From Bin95 sp965220855 (lineage in GTDB: Bacteria > Pseudomonadota > Alphaproteobacteria > Bin95): a stretch of 64,000 nt of DNA. A program made the translations under genes and the position numbers. Below the pieces are notes generated by a model that ran no database searches, had not been told where the DNA came from, and was given only the letters and a program-made list of their open reading frames with translations. Positions 56,878 through 64,000 of this stretch are shown here, piece after piece. The DNA is taken from positions 1,550,001 to 1,614,000 of the forward strand of contig CBDCQY010000001.1 in NCBI GenBank assembly GCA_965220855.1. Reading direction: 5' to 3'. Positions within the stretch are counted from its first letter, which is position 1. Every line of letters begins with the position of its first letter.

Positions 56878-58315
56878 CCCGGACCAGCCGGTCGAGCAGG
56901 CGCGCGCCATAGCCCGTGGCGCCCTTGGGCACGGTCGGGCGCGGCTTCTCCGCCCAGGCGACGCCGGCAATGTCGAGATGCGCCCAGGGCGTCTCCCCGA
57001 CGAAGCGCTTCAGGAACTGCGCCGCCGTTATGGCTCCGGCCGGGCGCGGGCCGATATTCTTCATGTCGGCGATCGGCGACTCGAGCAGCTTGTCATAGGC
57101 CTTGTGCAGCGGCAGGCGCCAGAGCTTCTCATCGACGGCCTCGCCGGCGGCCAGCAGGGCGGCGGCCAGCTCGTCGTCATTGCAGAACATGCCCGCATAT
57201 TCGTGGCCGAGGGAGATGACCATGGCCCCGGTCAGGGTCGCCAGATCGACGATGGCGCGAGGCTTGTCGCGCTCGATCACCCAGGCCAGCAGATCGGCGA
57301 GCACCAGGCGGCCCTCGGCGTCGGTGTTGAGCACCTCGACGGTCTGGCCCGAATAGCTGGTGACGACATCGCTCGGGCGCTGCGCGGTGGAGGAGGGCAT
57401 GTTCTCCACCAGCCCGACGATGCCGACCACATGCGCGGCCGCCTTGCGCCCGGCGATGGCCCGCATGGCGCCGGCGACGGCCGCCGAGCCGCCCATGTCG
57501 GTCTTCATCTCCTCCATGCCGCCGGCGGGCTTGAGCGAGATGCCGCCGGTGTCGAAGGTCACGCCCTTGCCGACCAGGGCTATCGGCGGCCCCTCGGCGC
57601 CGGCCCAGCGCATCGCGACCACCCGCGCCTCGCGCGCGCTGCCCTGGGCCACGCCGAGCAGCGTGTTCATCTTCAGCTCCTCGAGCGCGGCCCGGTCGAA
57701 GACCTCGACGGTCACGCCGACCGCCTCCAGCTCGCGGAGCGCCTCGGCGTAGCTTTCCGGATAGAGGATGTTGGGCGGCTCGGTGACGAAATCGCGGGCG
57801 AGCGCCACGCCGGCCGCCACCTGGCTCGCAGCCTCATGCGCGGCGCGGGCGGCGTCGGGATCCGCGACGGCGACGGTGAGCGCCGTGAGCGTCGGCTTGT
57901 CCTTCTCCTTCAGCTGCGTGCGATATTTGTCGAAGCGATAGGCGGCGAGCGACGCGCCGAGGCCTGCCGCCGCGGCGGTTTCCGCGTCCGGCCAGGCCAG
58001 CAGGGCCGCCTTGGACCCCGAGTTCGCCAGCCGGGTGAAGACGGTTCCGCCGATATCCTCGGCGAGCCGCTCGCCCGGCTCCTTGCCGGCGCCGACCAGA
58101 AGCACGCGCTCGGCGTCGAGGCCGGCGGGCGCAACGATCTCCAGGACGGATTTCGCCTCGCCGTCGAAGCGCGACGCGGCCATCGCCCGCGTGAGCGCGC
58201 CGGAGGTCGCCGCGTCGGCCTCGGCGGCCAGCCCCTCCAGCGCGCCGCCCTGGGCGACGGGGAGCGCCAGCGCGCCGGAGGCCGGCAGGGCGGGGGTTGC
58301 GAAAGAAATCTTCAT
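56861..58315 (-). CDS. pepA: Leucyl aminopeptidase (M17)
   Basis: A 484-residue cytosolic aminopeptidase with two metal ions. It starts MKISFATPALPASGALALPV. The C-terminal catalytic domain has ALVGKGVTFDTGGISLKP, GGMEEMKTDMGGSAAVAGAM and the M17 signature NTDAEGRLVLADLLAW with metal and catalytic residues. SLGHEYAGMFCNDDELA and a final HLDIAGVAW also fit. Full length. Divergent from lptF across 54 bp containing an ATGCTGC/GCAGCAT dyad. Confidence 0.95.
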   Translation of the reverse strand: MKISFATPALPASGALALPVAQGGALEGLAAEADAATSGALTRAMAASRFDGEAKSVLEIVAPAGLDAERVLLVGAGKEPGERLAEDIGGTVFTRLANSGSKAALLAWPDAETAAAAGLGASLAAYRFDKYRTQLKEKDKPTLTALTVAVADPDAARAAHEAASQVAAGVALARDFVTEPPNILYPESYAEALRELEAVGVTVEVFDRAALEELKMNTLLGVAQGSAREARVVAMRWAGAEGPPIALVGKGVTFDTGGISLKPAGGMEEMKTDMGGSAAVAGAMRAIAGRKAAAHVVGIVGLVENMPSSTAQRPSDVVTSYSGQTVEVLNTDAEGRLVLADLLAWVIERDKPRAIVDLATLTGAMVISLGHEYAGMFCNDDELAAALLAAGEAVDEKLWRLPLHKAYDKLLESPIADMKNIGPRPAGAITAAQFLKRFVGETPWAHLDIAGVAWAEKPRPTVPKGATGYGARLLDRLVRDVCER

Positions 58316-58369
58316 CGATGCTCTCATGCTGCTTGTTTCGGCCTGAAGAACGCAGCATACAGGCTCGCC

Positions 58370-59467
58370 ATGCGCCAGACCGACTTTTATGTCCTGCGGC
58401 GGCTGCTGGTCGCGCTGGGCGCGGCGGTGGGCGCGATCTGCCCCTTGCTGCTGCTGGCGACGGCGCTCAGATTCGTGGACGACATCGTCGATCGCGGCCT
58501 CGGGCTGGAGCCGTTCGCCGCCCTGGTCGCGCTGGCGCTGCCACATCTGCTGGGCGCGGCGCTGCCCTTCGCGCTGCTGATCGCCGTCCTCATCGTCTAT
58601 CAGCGCCTGGAGGCCGACAGCGAGCTGATCGCGATGCGCGCGGCCGGCGCGGGCCATCTGCGCCTCGCCGCGCCGGCTCTGGCGCTGGCGCTGGCCGTCA
58701 TGGGCCTCGTCGCCTGGAACGGCCTCGTCCTCGCTCCCGCCTCGGAGCGCCAGATTCGCGAGCTCGGCCCCCGGGCGAAGCAGGGCTTCTCGGTGCTGAT
58801 GATCCGCCCGGGCGTCTTCCGCGAGATCGAGCCCGGCATGACGCTGTTCGTCCGCGAGCGCCACGGAGAGGGCGACTATGCCGGCATCCTGCTGCAGGAC
58901 GACCGCGACGCGGAGCGCCGGGTGACCTATCTGGCCGAACGCGGCGCCGTTTCCACGACCGGCCCGGCGCCGAGGCTGGTCGCCACCGGTGTGAGCCGGC
59001 AGACGGTCGAGCGCGCGACCGGACGCCTCGCGCAGGTGCAGTTCGACCGCTACAGCATCGACCTCGCCCTGCCCGAAGAGGCCGCCCGGCCGCGCTCGCG
59101 GCGCGAACGCTCGCTCGGCGAGCTGCTGAACCCCGTCGCCGAGGAGGTGGGCTTGCGCAATGTCGGCAAGTTCCGGGCGGAGGGCCATTACCGGCTGGCG
59201 AGCGGCCTGATGCCGGGCGCGGTCGCGGTCACGGCGCTGGTCTGCGTGCTGCTTGGCGGGCGCGGGCGGCTCGGCCGGGCCTTCCGCCCGACGCTCGCCA
59301 CGGTCCTCTGTTTCGGCCTGCTGGTCGCGTCCTACGCCGTCAAGGCGGCCGTCGCCCGGACGCCGGCGCTGGCGGGCCTGCAATATCTGGTGGGCGCGGC
59401 CCCGATCCTGGCGGGCCTCATGCTGCTGAGCGTGGATGTGCGCCGGCCGCGCCCGGCGGATTCCTGA
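58370..59467 (+). CDS. lptF: LPS export ABC transporter permease LptF
   Basis: A 365-residue YjgP/YjgQ-family permease. With LptG and the LptB ATPase it extracts LPS from the inner membrane into the Lpt bridge. Helices at about 12-35, 60-85 and 95-120 are followed by a periplasmic jellyroll domain (LMIRPGVFREIEPGMTLFV) and three C-terminal helices. EADSELIAMRAAGAGHLRLA is the coupling helix with the usual E-L...R.AG pattern. The ATG at 58370 gives MRQTDFYVLRRLLVALG, as in relatives. lptG follows after 18 bp. Confidence 0.93.
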   Translation: MRQTDFYVLRRLLVALGAAVGAICPLLLLATALRFVDDIVDRGLGLEPFAALVALALPHLLGAALPFALLIAVLIVYQRLEADSELIAMRAAGAGHLRLAAPALALALAVMGLVAWNGLVLAPASERQIRELGPRAKQGFSVLMIRPGVFREIEPGMTLFVRERHGEGDYAGILLQDDRDAERRVTYLAERGAVSTTGPAPRLVATGVSRQTVERATGRLAQVQFDRYSIDLALPEEAARPRSRRERSLGELLNPVAEEVGLRNVGKFRAEGHYRLASGLMPGAVAVTALVCVLLGGRGRLGRAFRPTLATVLCFGLLVASYAVKAAVARTPALAGLQYLVGAAPILAGLMLLSVDVRRPRPADS

Positions 59468-59485
59468 GCCGGGCCGGCCGCCCCC

Positions 59486-60577
59486 ATGCCCTTCCACCGC
59501 ACGCTGGAGCGCTATCTGGTCCGCCGTTTCCTGGTCTGGGTCGCGATCGTGCTGGCGGTGCTGGCGGCGATCTCCTTCCTGGCCGATCTGGTCGAACTGC
59601 TGCGCCGGTCCGGCTCGCGCCAGCACGCAACCTTCGACATCGTGCTGCAGATGGCCGCGCTCAAGGTCTCGACCATGCTGGAGCTGCTGCTGCCCTTTGC
59701 GGTGCTGTTCGGCGGCCTGTTCGCCTTCGACCGCCTCGCCCGGCGCAACGAGCTGGTCGCGGCGCAGGGGGCGGGCGTTTCGGTCTGGCGGCTGGTGGCG
59801 CCGGCGCTGGTCGCGGCGCTGGCCATCGGCGCCGCCAAGGTCGCGCTCTACGGCCCGCTCGCCGCTGCGGCGGCGGACCGCTTCCAGCGGCTGGAAAACC
59901 TCTATTTCGGCAATGCGGGTCCGGTCTCCGCGCTGGCGAACCGGAGCCTCTGGCTGCGCGAGATCGTGGATGGCGACCTGACGATCCTGTTCGCCGCCGA
60001 AATCGGCGCGCGCCGGGTGCTGCATGACGTCGTGCTCTATCGCTTCGACGGCCTGGAGCGCCTTCGGGAGCGCCTCGACGCCCGGTCGGCGGAGCTGCAT
60101 GACGGCTACTGGCTGCTCGAAGACATCTGGACGCCCGGCGCGGACGGAACGCCGGCGCGCGCGGCCCTGATGACCGCGCCGACGACGCTCGACTGGGACA
60201 GGATCGAGGACGGGTTCGCCGCGCCCGAGACGCTCTCGGTCTGGCGGCTGATGGACTATGCGGCCGTGCTGGAGGCGGCGGGCTTCCCGGCGCGCAAGCA
60301 TCGCCTGCGCTTTCACGCCGAGCTCGCCTCGGTGGCGATGACCGGCGCCATGCTGCTGATCGGCGCGGCGGTCTCGATCCGCTCGCGCCGGCGGGGCGGG
60401 GCGGCGGTCATGCTGGCGGCGGGCGTCGGGGCCGGATTCCTGCTCTTCATCCTGTCGGATATCGTGTTCGCGCTCGGGCTCTCGGGGCGGGCGCCGGCGA
60501 TGCTGGCGGCCTGGACCCCGGCGGCGGCGGCGCTGCTGCTCGGTTGCGCCGCGCTCTTGCATTTGGAGGACGGCTGA
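59486..60577 (+). CDS. lptG: LPS export ABC transporter permease LptG
   Basis: A 363-residue second permease of the Lpt complex. It starts MPFHRTLERYLVRRFLVWVA. DRLARRNELVAAQGAGVSVW is the coupling helix. A periplasmic domain has WLREIVDGDLTILFAAEIG. Conserved C-terminal helices end LLLGCAALLHLEDG, with LAAWTPAAAALLL. Second gene of lptF-lptG-surA-pdxA-ksgA, a usual alphaproteobacterial order. Confidence 0.93.
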   Translation: MPFHRTLERYLVRRFLVWVAIVLAVLAAISFLADLVELLRRSGSRQHATFDIVLQMAALKVSTMLELLLPFAVLFGGLFAFDRLARRNELVAAQGAGVSVWRLVAPALVAALAIGAAKVALYGPLAAAAADRFQRLENLYFGNAGPVSALANRSLWLREIVDGDLTILFAAEIGARRVLHDVVLYRFDGLERLRERLDARSAELHDGYWLLEDIWTPGADGTPARAALMTAPTTLDWDRIEDGFAAPETLSVWRLMDYAAVLEAAGFPARKHRLRFHAELASVAMTGAMLLIGAAVSIRSRRRGGAAVMLAAGVGAGFLLFILSDIVFALGLSGRAPAMLAAWTPAAAALLLGCAALLHLEDG

Positions 60578-60618
60578 CGCCATAGTGGCCGCTGGCGGGC
60601 GCGGGCGGAGCGGTCAGG

Positions 60619-61881
60619 ATGCGAGTGGTGGTGTTGCGGTCTCTGGCGGTCGCCTGCGGCCTGGCGGTCTTCGCTCCGGCGGGGGCGCAGCAGGCCGGCC
60701 GCATCGCCGCCGTGGTCAATGACGACATCGTGACCGGCTACGACGTCGCCGCGCGCATGGCGATGGTGTTCGCCAACTCGAACTTGGCGGATACGCCGGA
60801 AAACAGACAGCGCTACCGGCCGTCCGTGCTGCGCGCGCTCATCGACGAACGTCTGCAGAACCAGGAGGCCAGGCGGCTCGGCATCGAGGTGAGCGACGGC
60901 GAGATGGCGGTGGAGATCGCCGCCATCGAGCGGCGCAACGAGCAGCCGCCCGGCGGGCTGGCGCGCTATTTCCGCCAGAACGGCCTGGATATCGCGGCGT
61001 TCCGGGAGCAGTTGCGGGCCGCCATGGGCTGGCGGCAGGTGATCCGCCGCCGCGTGGTGCCGCGCATCGAGGTCGGGGCGGACGAGGTCGATGCGCGTCT
61101 GGCGGAACTGCGCGGCCTCGCCGGCTCCAGCGAGTGGGTGGTCTCGGAAATCTTCCTGCCGGTGGGCGGCGGGGTGCGCGAAGACGAGGCGCGGGCCGCG
61201 GCCGAGGGCATTATCGACCAGCTTCGCAGGGGCGCCTCCTTCGCGGCGCTCGCGCGGCAATTCTCGCAATCCTCCTCGGCGGCGGTGGGCGGCGATCTCG
61301 GACGGGTGCGTCCGGGCCAGCTCGACGAGCGGCTGGAGGCCGCGCTCGCCGCCATGCAGCCGAACCGGGTTTCGGCGCCGATACGCCTGGAGAACGGCTA
61401 CCACCTCCTCTTCCTGCGCGAGATCGGCGCGGTGGAGGCGACCCCGCCCGAGAGTGTCGAACTGGCGCTGAAGCGGCTCTATCTGCCCGCTGCGGAAGGC
61501 GCCTCGGACAGCGAGCTCGCCGCGCTCGGCGAGCGCGCGACCGCCATCGGCGAGAGTGTGGCGGGCTGTGCGGACATGGAGCGCGCGGCGGGCGAGGCCG
61601 GCGCCGAGGAGCCGGTGGATATCGGGCGCCTGAAGCTCGCCGACCTGCCGGACGCGCTGCGGGAACTGGTCGCCGAACTCCCGGTCGAACGCGCGAGCCG
61701 GACGATCCGCTGGCTGGACGGCGTGCTGCTGCTCATGGTGTGCGAGCGCATCGAGCCGCCCGCCGATCTGGAGGAGCGCCGCGAGATCGAGCGGGAGCTG
61801 CGTCTGGCCCGGATCAACCGGCGCGCGGCGCGCTATCTGGGCGATCTGCGCCGCGCGGCGTCGATAAGCCGGCGGCTGTGA
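60619..61881 (+). CDS. surA: Periplasmic chaperone/peptidyl-prolyl isomerase SurA
   Basis: Chaperone for outer-membrane proteins. The 420-residue product has a signal peptide (MRVVVLRSLAVACGLAVFAP, then AGAQ near residue 24). A SurA N-domain follows with GRIAAVVNDDIVTGYDVAAR and LRALIDERLQNQEARRLGI. One clear parvulin domain (about 170-275) has SEIFLPVGGGVREDEARAAA, FAALARQFSQSSSAAVGGDL and MQPNRVSAPIRLENGYHLL. A second is degenerate or missing, as in alphaproteobacterial SurA. Its TGA overlaps the pdxA start (GTGA). Confidence 0.9.
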   Translation: MRVVVLRSLAVACGLAVFAPAGAQQAGRIAAVVNDDIVTGYDVAARMAMVFANSNLADTPENRQRYRPSVLRALIDERLQNQEARRLGIEVSDGEMAVEIAAIERRNEQPPGGLARYFRQNGLDIAAFREQLRAAMGWRQVIRRRVVPRIEVGADEVDARLAELRGLAGSSEWVVSEIFLPVGGGVREDEARAAAEGIIDQLRRGASFAALARQFSQSSSAAVGGDLGRVRPGQLDERLEAALAAMQPNRVSAPIRLENGYHLLFLREIGAVEATPPESVELALKRLYLPAAEGASDSELAALGERATAIGESVAGCADMERAAGEAGAEEPVDIGRLKLADLPDALRELVAELPVERASRTIRWLDGVLLLMVCERIEPPADLEERREIERELRLARINRRAARYLGDLRRAASISRRL

Positions 61882-62882
61882 CCGCGCCCCGCCGGACCGG
61901 GCCGCTGGCGCTCACCATGGGCGAGCCGGGCGGCGTCGGCGGCGAGATCGCGCTCAAGGCCTGGGCCGCGCCCGACACGCCCCCCTTCTTCCTGCTGGGC
62001 GACCCCGACTGGCTGGCGGCGCTCGACCCGGCGGCGCCGATCCGCCGGATCGGCGAACCGGCGGAGGCGGCGGCCGTCTTTGCGGACGCGCTGCCGGTGC
62101 TGCCGGTTCCGCTCGATGCGCCGGTGACGCCGGGCAAGGCCGATCCGGCCCATGCCGGCGCGGTGATCGCCTCCATCGAGCAGGCCGTCCGCGCGGCGCT
62201 GTCGGGGCGGGCGGCGGCCGTCGTCACCCTGCCGATCCAAAAAGAGAGCCTGCTGCGCGCCGGCTTCGGCCATCCGGGCCACACGGAGTTTCTGGGCGCG
62301 CTCACCGGCGCCGCGCGCCCGGTGATGATGCTGGCCGGACGGGGGCTGCGGGTGGTGCCGCTCACCGTGCATCTGCCGCTCGCGGCCGCGCCGGCCCGCC
62401 TCACCGGCGCCACCATCGAGGAGCAGGCGCGCATCGTGCAGGCGGCGCTCCGCGACGATTTCGCCATCGCGCGCCCGCGCCTGGCGCTGGCGGGGCTGAA
62501 CCCCCATGCCGGGGAGGGCGGCGCGCTCGGCCGCGAGGAGCAGGAGATCATGGCGCCGGCGGCGGCCCGGCTTCGCGCGGAGGGCATCGACATCGAGGGG
62601 CCGCTTCCGGCGGACACGCTCTTCCACGCCGAAGCGCGGGCCGGCTACGACGCCGCGCTTTGCGCCTATCACGACCAGGCGCTGATCCCGGTCAAGATGC
62701 TGGACTTTTACGGCGCGGTGAATGTCACGCTCGGGCTGCCGATCCTGCGGACCTCGCCCGATCACGGCACGGCGCTCGACATTGCCGGTCGCGGCGTCGC
62801 CCGCCCGGACAGCCTGATCGCGGCGCTGAAGCTCGCCGCCTGGATGGCGGAGCGCCGGCAGGGTGTCCGCGCCGTCGCCTGA
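61878..62882 (+). CDS. pdxA: 4-hydroxythreonine-4-phosphate dehydrogenase
   Basis: Pyridoxal 5'-phosphate synthesis (DXP-dependent route). The 334-residue product from GTG 61878 has LALTMGEPGGVGGEIALKAW, PIQKESLLRAGFGHPGHTEF, LNPHAGEGGALGREEQE, and the metal ligands in YDAALCAYHDQALIPVKML. PILRTSPDHGTALDIAG closes the site. It overlaps surA by four bases and ksgA by 20. Confidence 0.95.
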   Translation: MTAPRRTGPLALTMGEPGGVGGEIALKAWAAPDTPPFFLLGDPDWLAALDPAAPIRRIGEPAEAAAVFADALPVLPVPLDAPVTPGKADPAHAGAVIASIEQAVRAALSGRAAAVVTLPIQKESLLRAGFGHPGHTEFLGALTGAARPVMMLAGRGLRVVPLTVHLPLAAAPARLTGATIEEQARIVQAALRDDFAIARPRLALAGLNPHAGEGGALGREEQEIMAPAAARLRAEGIDIEGPLPADTLFHAEARAGYDAALCAYHDQALIPVKMLDFYGAVNVTLGLPILRTSPDHGTALDIAGRGVARPDSLIAALKLAAWMAERRQGVRAVA

Positions 62883-63684
62883 AGCGGCGCTGCCGCGCCC
62901 GCAGGAGCTGATCCGCCGCCACGGCCTGGGCGCCAGGCGGGCGCTCGGCCAGCATTTCCTGCTCGATCCCGGCATCGCCGCGCGCATCGCGCGCGCCGCC
63001 GGGCCGCTGGAGGGGCGCACTCTGGTGGAGATCGGCCCCGGCCCCGGCGGCCTGACGCGCGCCCTGCTGGAGGCCGGCGCGGAGCGGCTGGTGGCGGTGG
63101 AGCGCGACCGGCGCTGCGTTGCGGCGCTGGAGGAGTTGGCGGCGGCGAGCGGCGGCAGGCTCCGCGTGCTCGCCGGCGACGCGCTCTCCGTGGACGTGGC
63201 GGCGCTCGGACCCCCGCCGCTCAAGCTGGTCGCCAATCTGCCCTACAACATCGCCACGCCGCTGCTGATCGGCTGGCTCCGGACCGCGAAGGACATCGAG
63301 TCGATGACGCTCATGTTCCAGCGCGAGGTCGCGGACCGGCTGCTGGCGGCGCCGGGGACCAAGGCGCGCGGGCGGCTCTCGGTGCTGGCGCAATGGCTGA
63401 CGGCGCCGGAGCGCCGCTTCGATCTGCCGCCGGGCGCCTTCACGCCGCCGCCGAAGGTGGCCTCCAGCGTCGTCACGCTCACGCCTCGCGCCGCGCCGGT
63501 TCCGGCGCCCCTCGCGGCGCTGGAGCGCGTCACCGCGCTCGCCTTCGGCCAGCGCCGCAAGATGCTCCGGCGCACTCTGGGCGATCTGCCGTCGCGCGTC
63601 GGCCTGGACGACCGGCTGCGCCCCGAGCAGCTTTCGGTGGAGGATTTCTGCGCGCTGGCGCGGGCGCTGGATGGCGACGCGTAG
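62863..63684 (+). CDS. rsmA: 16S rRNA dimethyladenosine transferase KsgA/RsmA
   Basis: Dimethylates two adjacent adenines at the 3' end of 16S rRNA. The 273-residue product from GTG 62863 has ALGQHFLLDPGIAARIA, VEIGPGPGGLTRALLEAG (SAM site) and the catalytic NLPYNIATPLLIGWL. MTLMFQREVADRLLAAPGTK and FGQRRKMLRRTLGDL follow. Last gene of the lptF-ksgA operon; it overlaps pdxA by 20 bp. Also called ksgA. Confidence 0.95.
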   Translation: MSAPSPEAALPRPQELIRRHGLGARRALGQHFLLDPGIAARIARAAGPLEGRTLVEIGPGPGGLTRALLEAGAERLVAVERDRRCVAALEELAAASGGRLRVLAGDALSVDVAALGPPPLKLVANLPYNIATPLLIGWLRTAKDIESMTLMFQREVADRLLAAPGTKARGRLSVLAQWLTAPERRFDLPPGAFTPPPKVASSVVTLTPRAAPVPAPLAALERVTALAFGQRRKMLRRTLGDLPSRVGLDDRLRPEQLSVEDFCALARALDGDA

Positions 63685-63693
63685 CCGCGCGCG

Positions 63694-64000
63694 TCAGCTG
63701 AGGTCGCGCGCCCGCTCGCGGAGCACGAATTTCTGCACCTTGCCGGTGGAGGTCTTGGGCAGCGGGCCGAAAACCACCCGGCGCGGCGCCTTGAAATGGG
63801 CCATGTTCTCGCGGCAGAAGGCGATGATCTCCGCCTCGTCGGGCGCGGCGGCGCCCTCCAGCGGCTCGACGAAGGCGCAGGGCGTCTCGCCCCATTTCTC
63901 GTCGGGCTTGGCGACCACGGCGGCCTCCAGCACCGCCGGATGCCGGTAGAGCACCTGCTCGACCTCGACCGAGGAGATGTTCTCGCCGCCGGAGATGATG
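63694..64000 (-). CDS. Acyl-CoA synthetase (AMP-forming), C-terminal end, runs off right edge
   Basis: The C-terminal domain of an ANL-family ligase, reading IISGGENISSVEVEQVLYRH, then HPAVLEAAVVAKPDEKWGET, FKAPRRVVFGPLPKTSTGKV and QKFVLRERARDLS. The GENISSVEVE (A8) hinge and the KTSTGKVQK (A10) Lys motif are clear. These match medium/long-chain fatty-acyl-CoA ligases. The N-terminal 80% lies outside the window. Convergent with ksgA, nine bases apart. Confidence 0.9.
   Translation of the reverse strand, partial: IISGGENISSVEVEQVLYRHPAVLEAAVVAKPDEKWGETPCAFVEPLEGAAAPDEAEIIAFCRENMAHFKAPRRVVFGPLPKTSTGKVQKFVLRERARDLS

Noticed and set aside
56861..60583. A 1,240-codon minus-strand frame extending pepA upstream through lptF/lptG
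   Set aside because: Only the part from ATG 58315 is pepA. The upstream 756 codons are the antisense of lptF/lptG with no homology.

Overview
The window is about 70% G+C with densely packed, often overlapping genes. The conserved gene sets (groESL behind a CIRCE element, pepA/holC, lptF-lptG-surA-pdxA-ksgA, ctaA, a hyuAB operon) and the giant fibronectin-III autotransporters suggest an alphaproteobacterium, perhaps Rhodospirillales-like. This is inferred from gene content and sequence style; no rRNA is present.

Layout. 1-7.7 kb is core: a heme A synthase cut by the left edge, a 1,150-residue fused flavin/Fe-S oxidoreductase, groES-groEL with CIRCE and a strong terminator, tRNA-Pro(UGG), and a PRISE-type SDR enzyme. 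7.7-8.6 kb holds two abutting IS remnants (IS630 type, IS3 type). 8.6-13.4 kb is a minus-strand operon: hyuA, hyuB, SDR dehydrogenase. 13.9-36.7 kb is filled by two paralogous giant surface proteins on the minus strand, built from FN3 and He_PIG-like modules and ending in nearly identical autotransporter-type beta-barrels. The second gene is split by a 10-bp deletion and carries a large internal duplication (period about 4,254 bp).

36.7-46.4 kb is an accessory island: a DUF2493/SLOG protein, a 75-residue ORFan, an SSB, an ATGA-coupled pair of unknown genes (the larger like an ImmA/IrrE peptidase without its zinc motif), a five-module zinc-ribbon protein, a tyrosine integrase, and relics of comM/yifB, an autotransporter tail and hyuA. 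The hyuA relic keeps 60 bp of coding start plus about 290 bp of upstream DNA, matching the intact hyuA start 32 kb away. A 44-bp motif within that repeat also lies in front of the integrase.

46.4-64 kb returns to core: an IS256-like remnant, then HAD dehalogenase-hydrolase, dusA, an aminotransferase-panE pair, a MetE-like enzyme, an NDUFAF5/BioC-like methyltransferase, a four-rhodanese protein, comF, ndk, holC-pepA, lptF-lptG-surA-pdxA-ksgA, and an acyl-CoA ligase cut by the right edge.

How genes work together. LptF/LptG and SurA serve outer-membrane assembly, which the giant autotransporters would need. HyuA/HyuB would form an ATP-dependent hydantoinase/oxoprolinase-type enzyme with a co-transcribed dehydrogenase. 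The best candidates for something undescribed are the coupled pair at 40.8-42.5 kb, the zinc-ribbon protein, and the shared upstream motif linking the integrase and hyuA loci.
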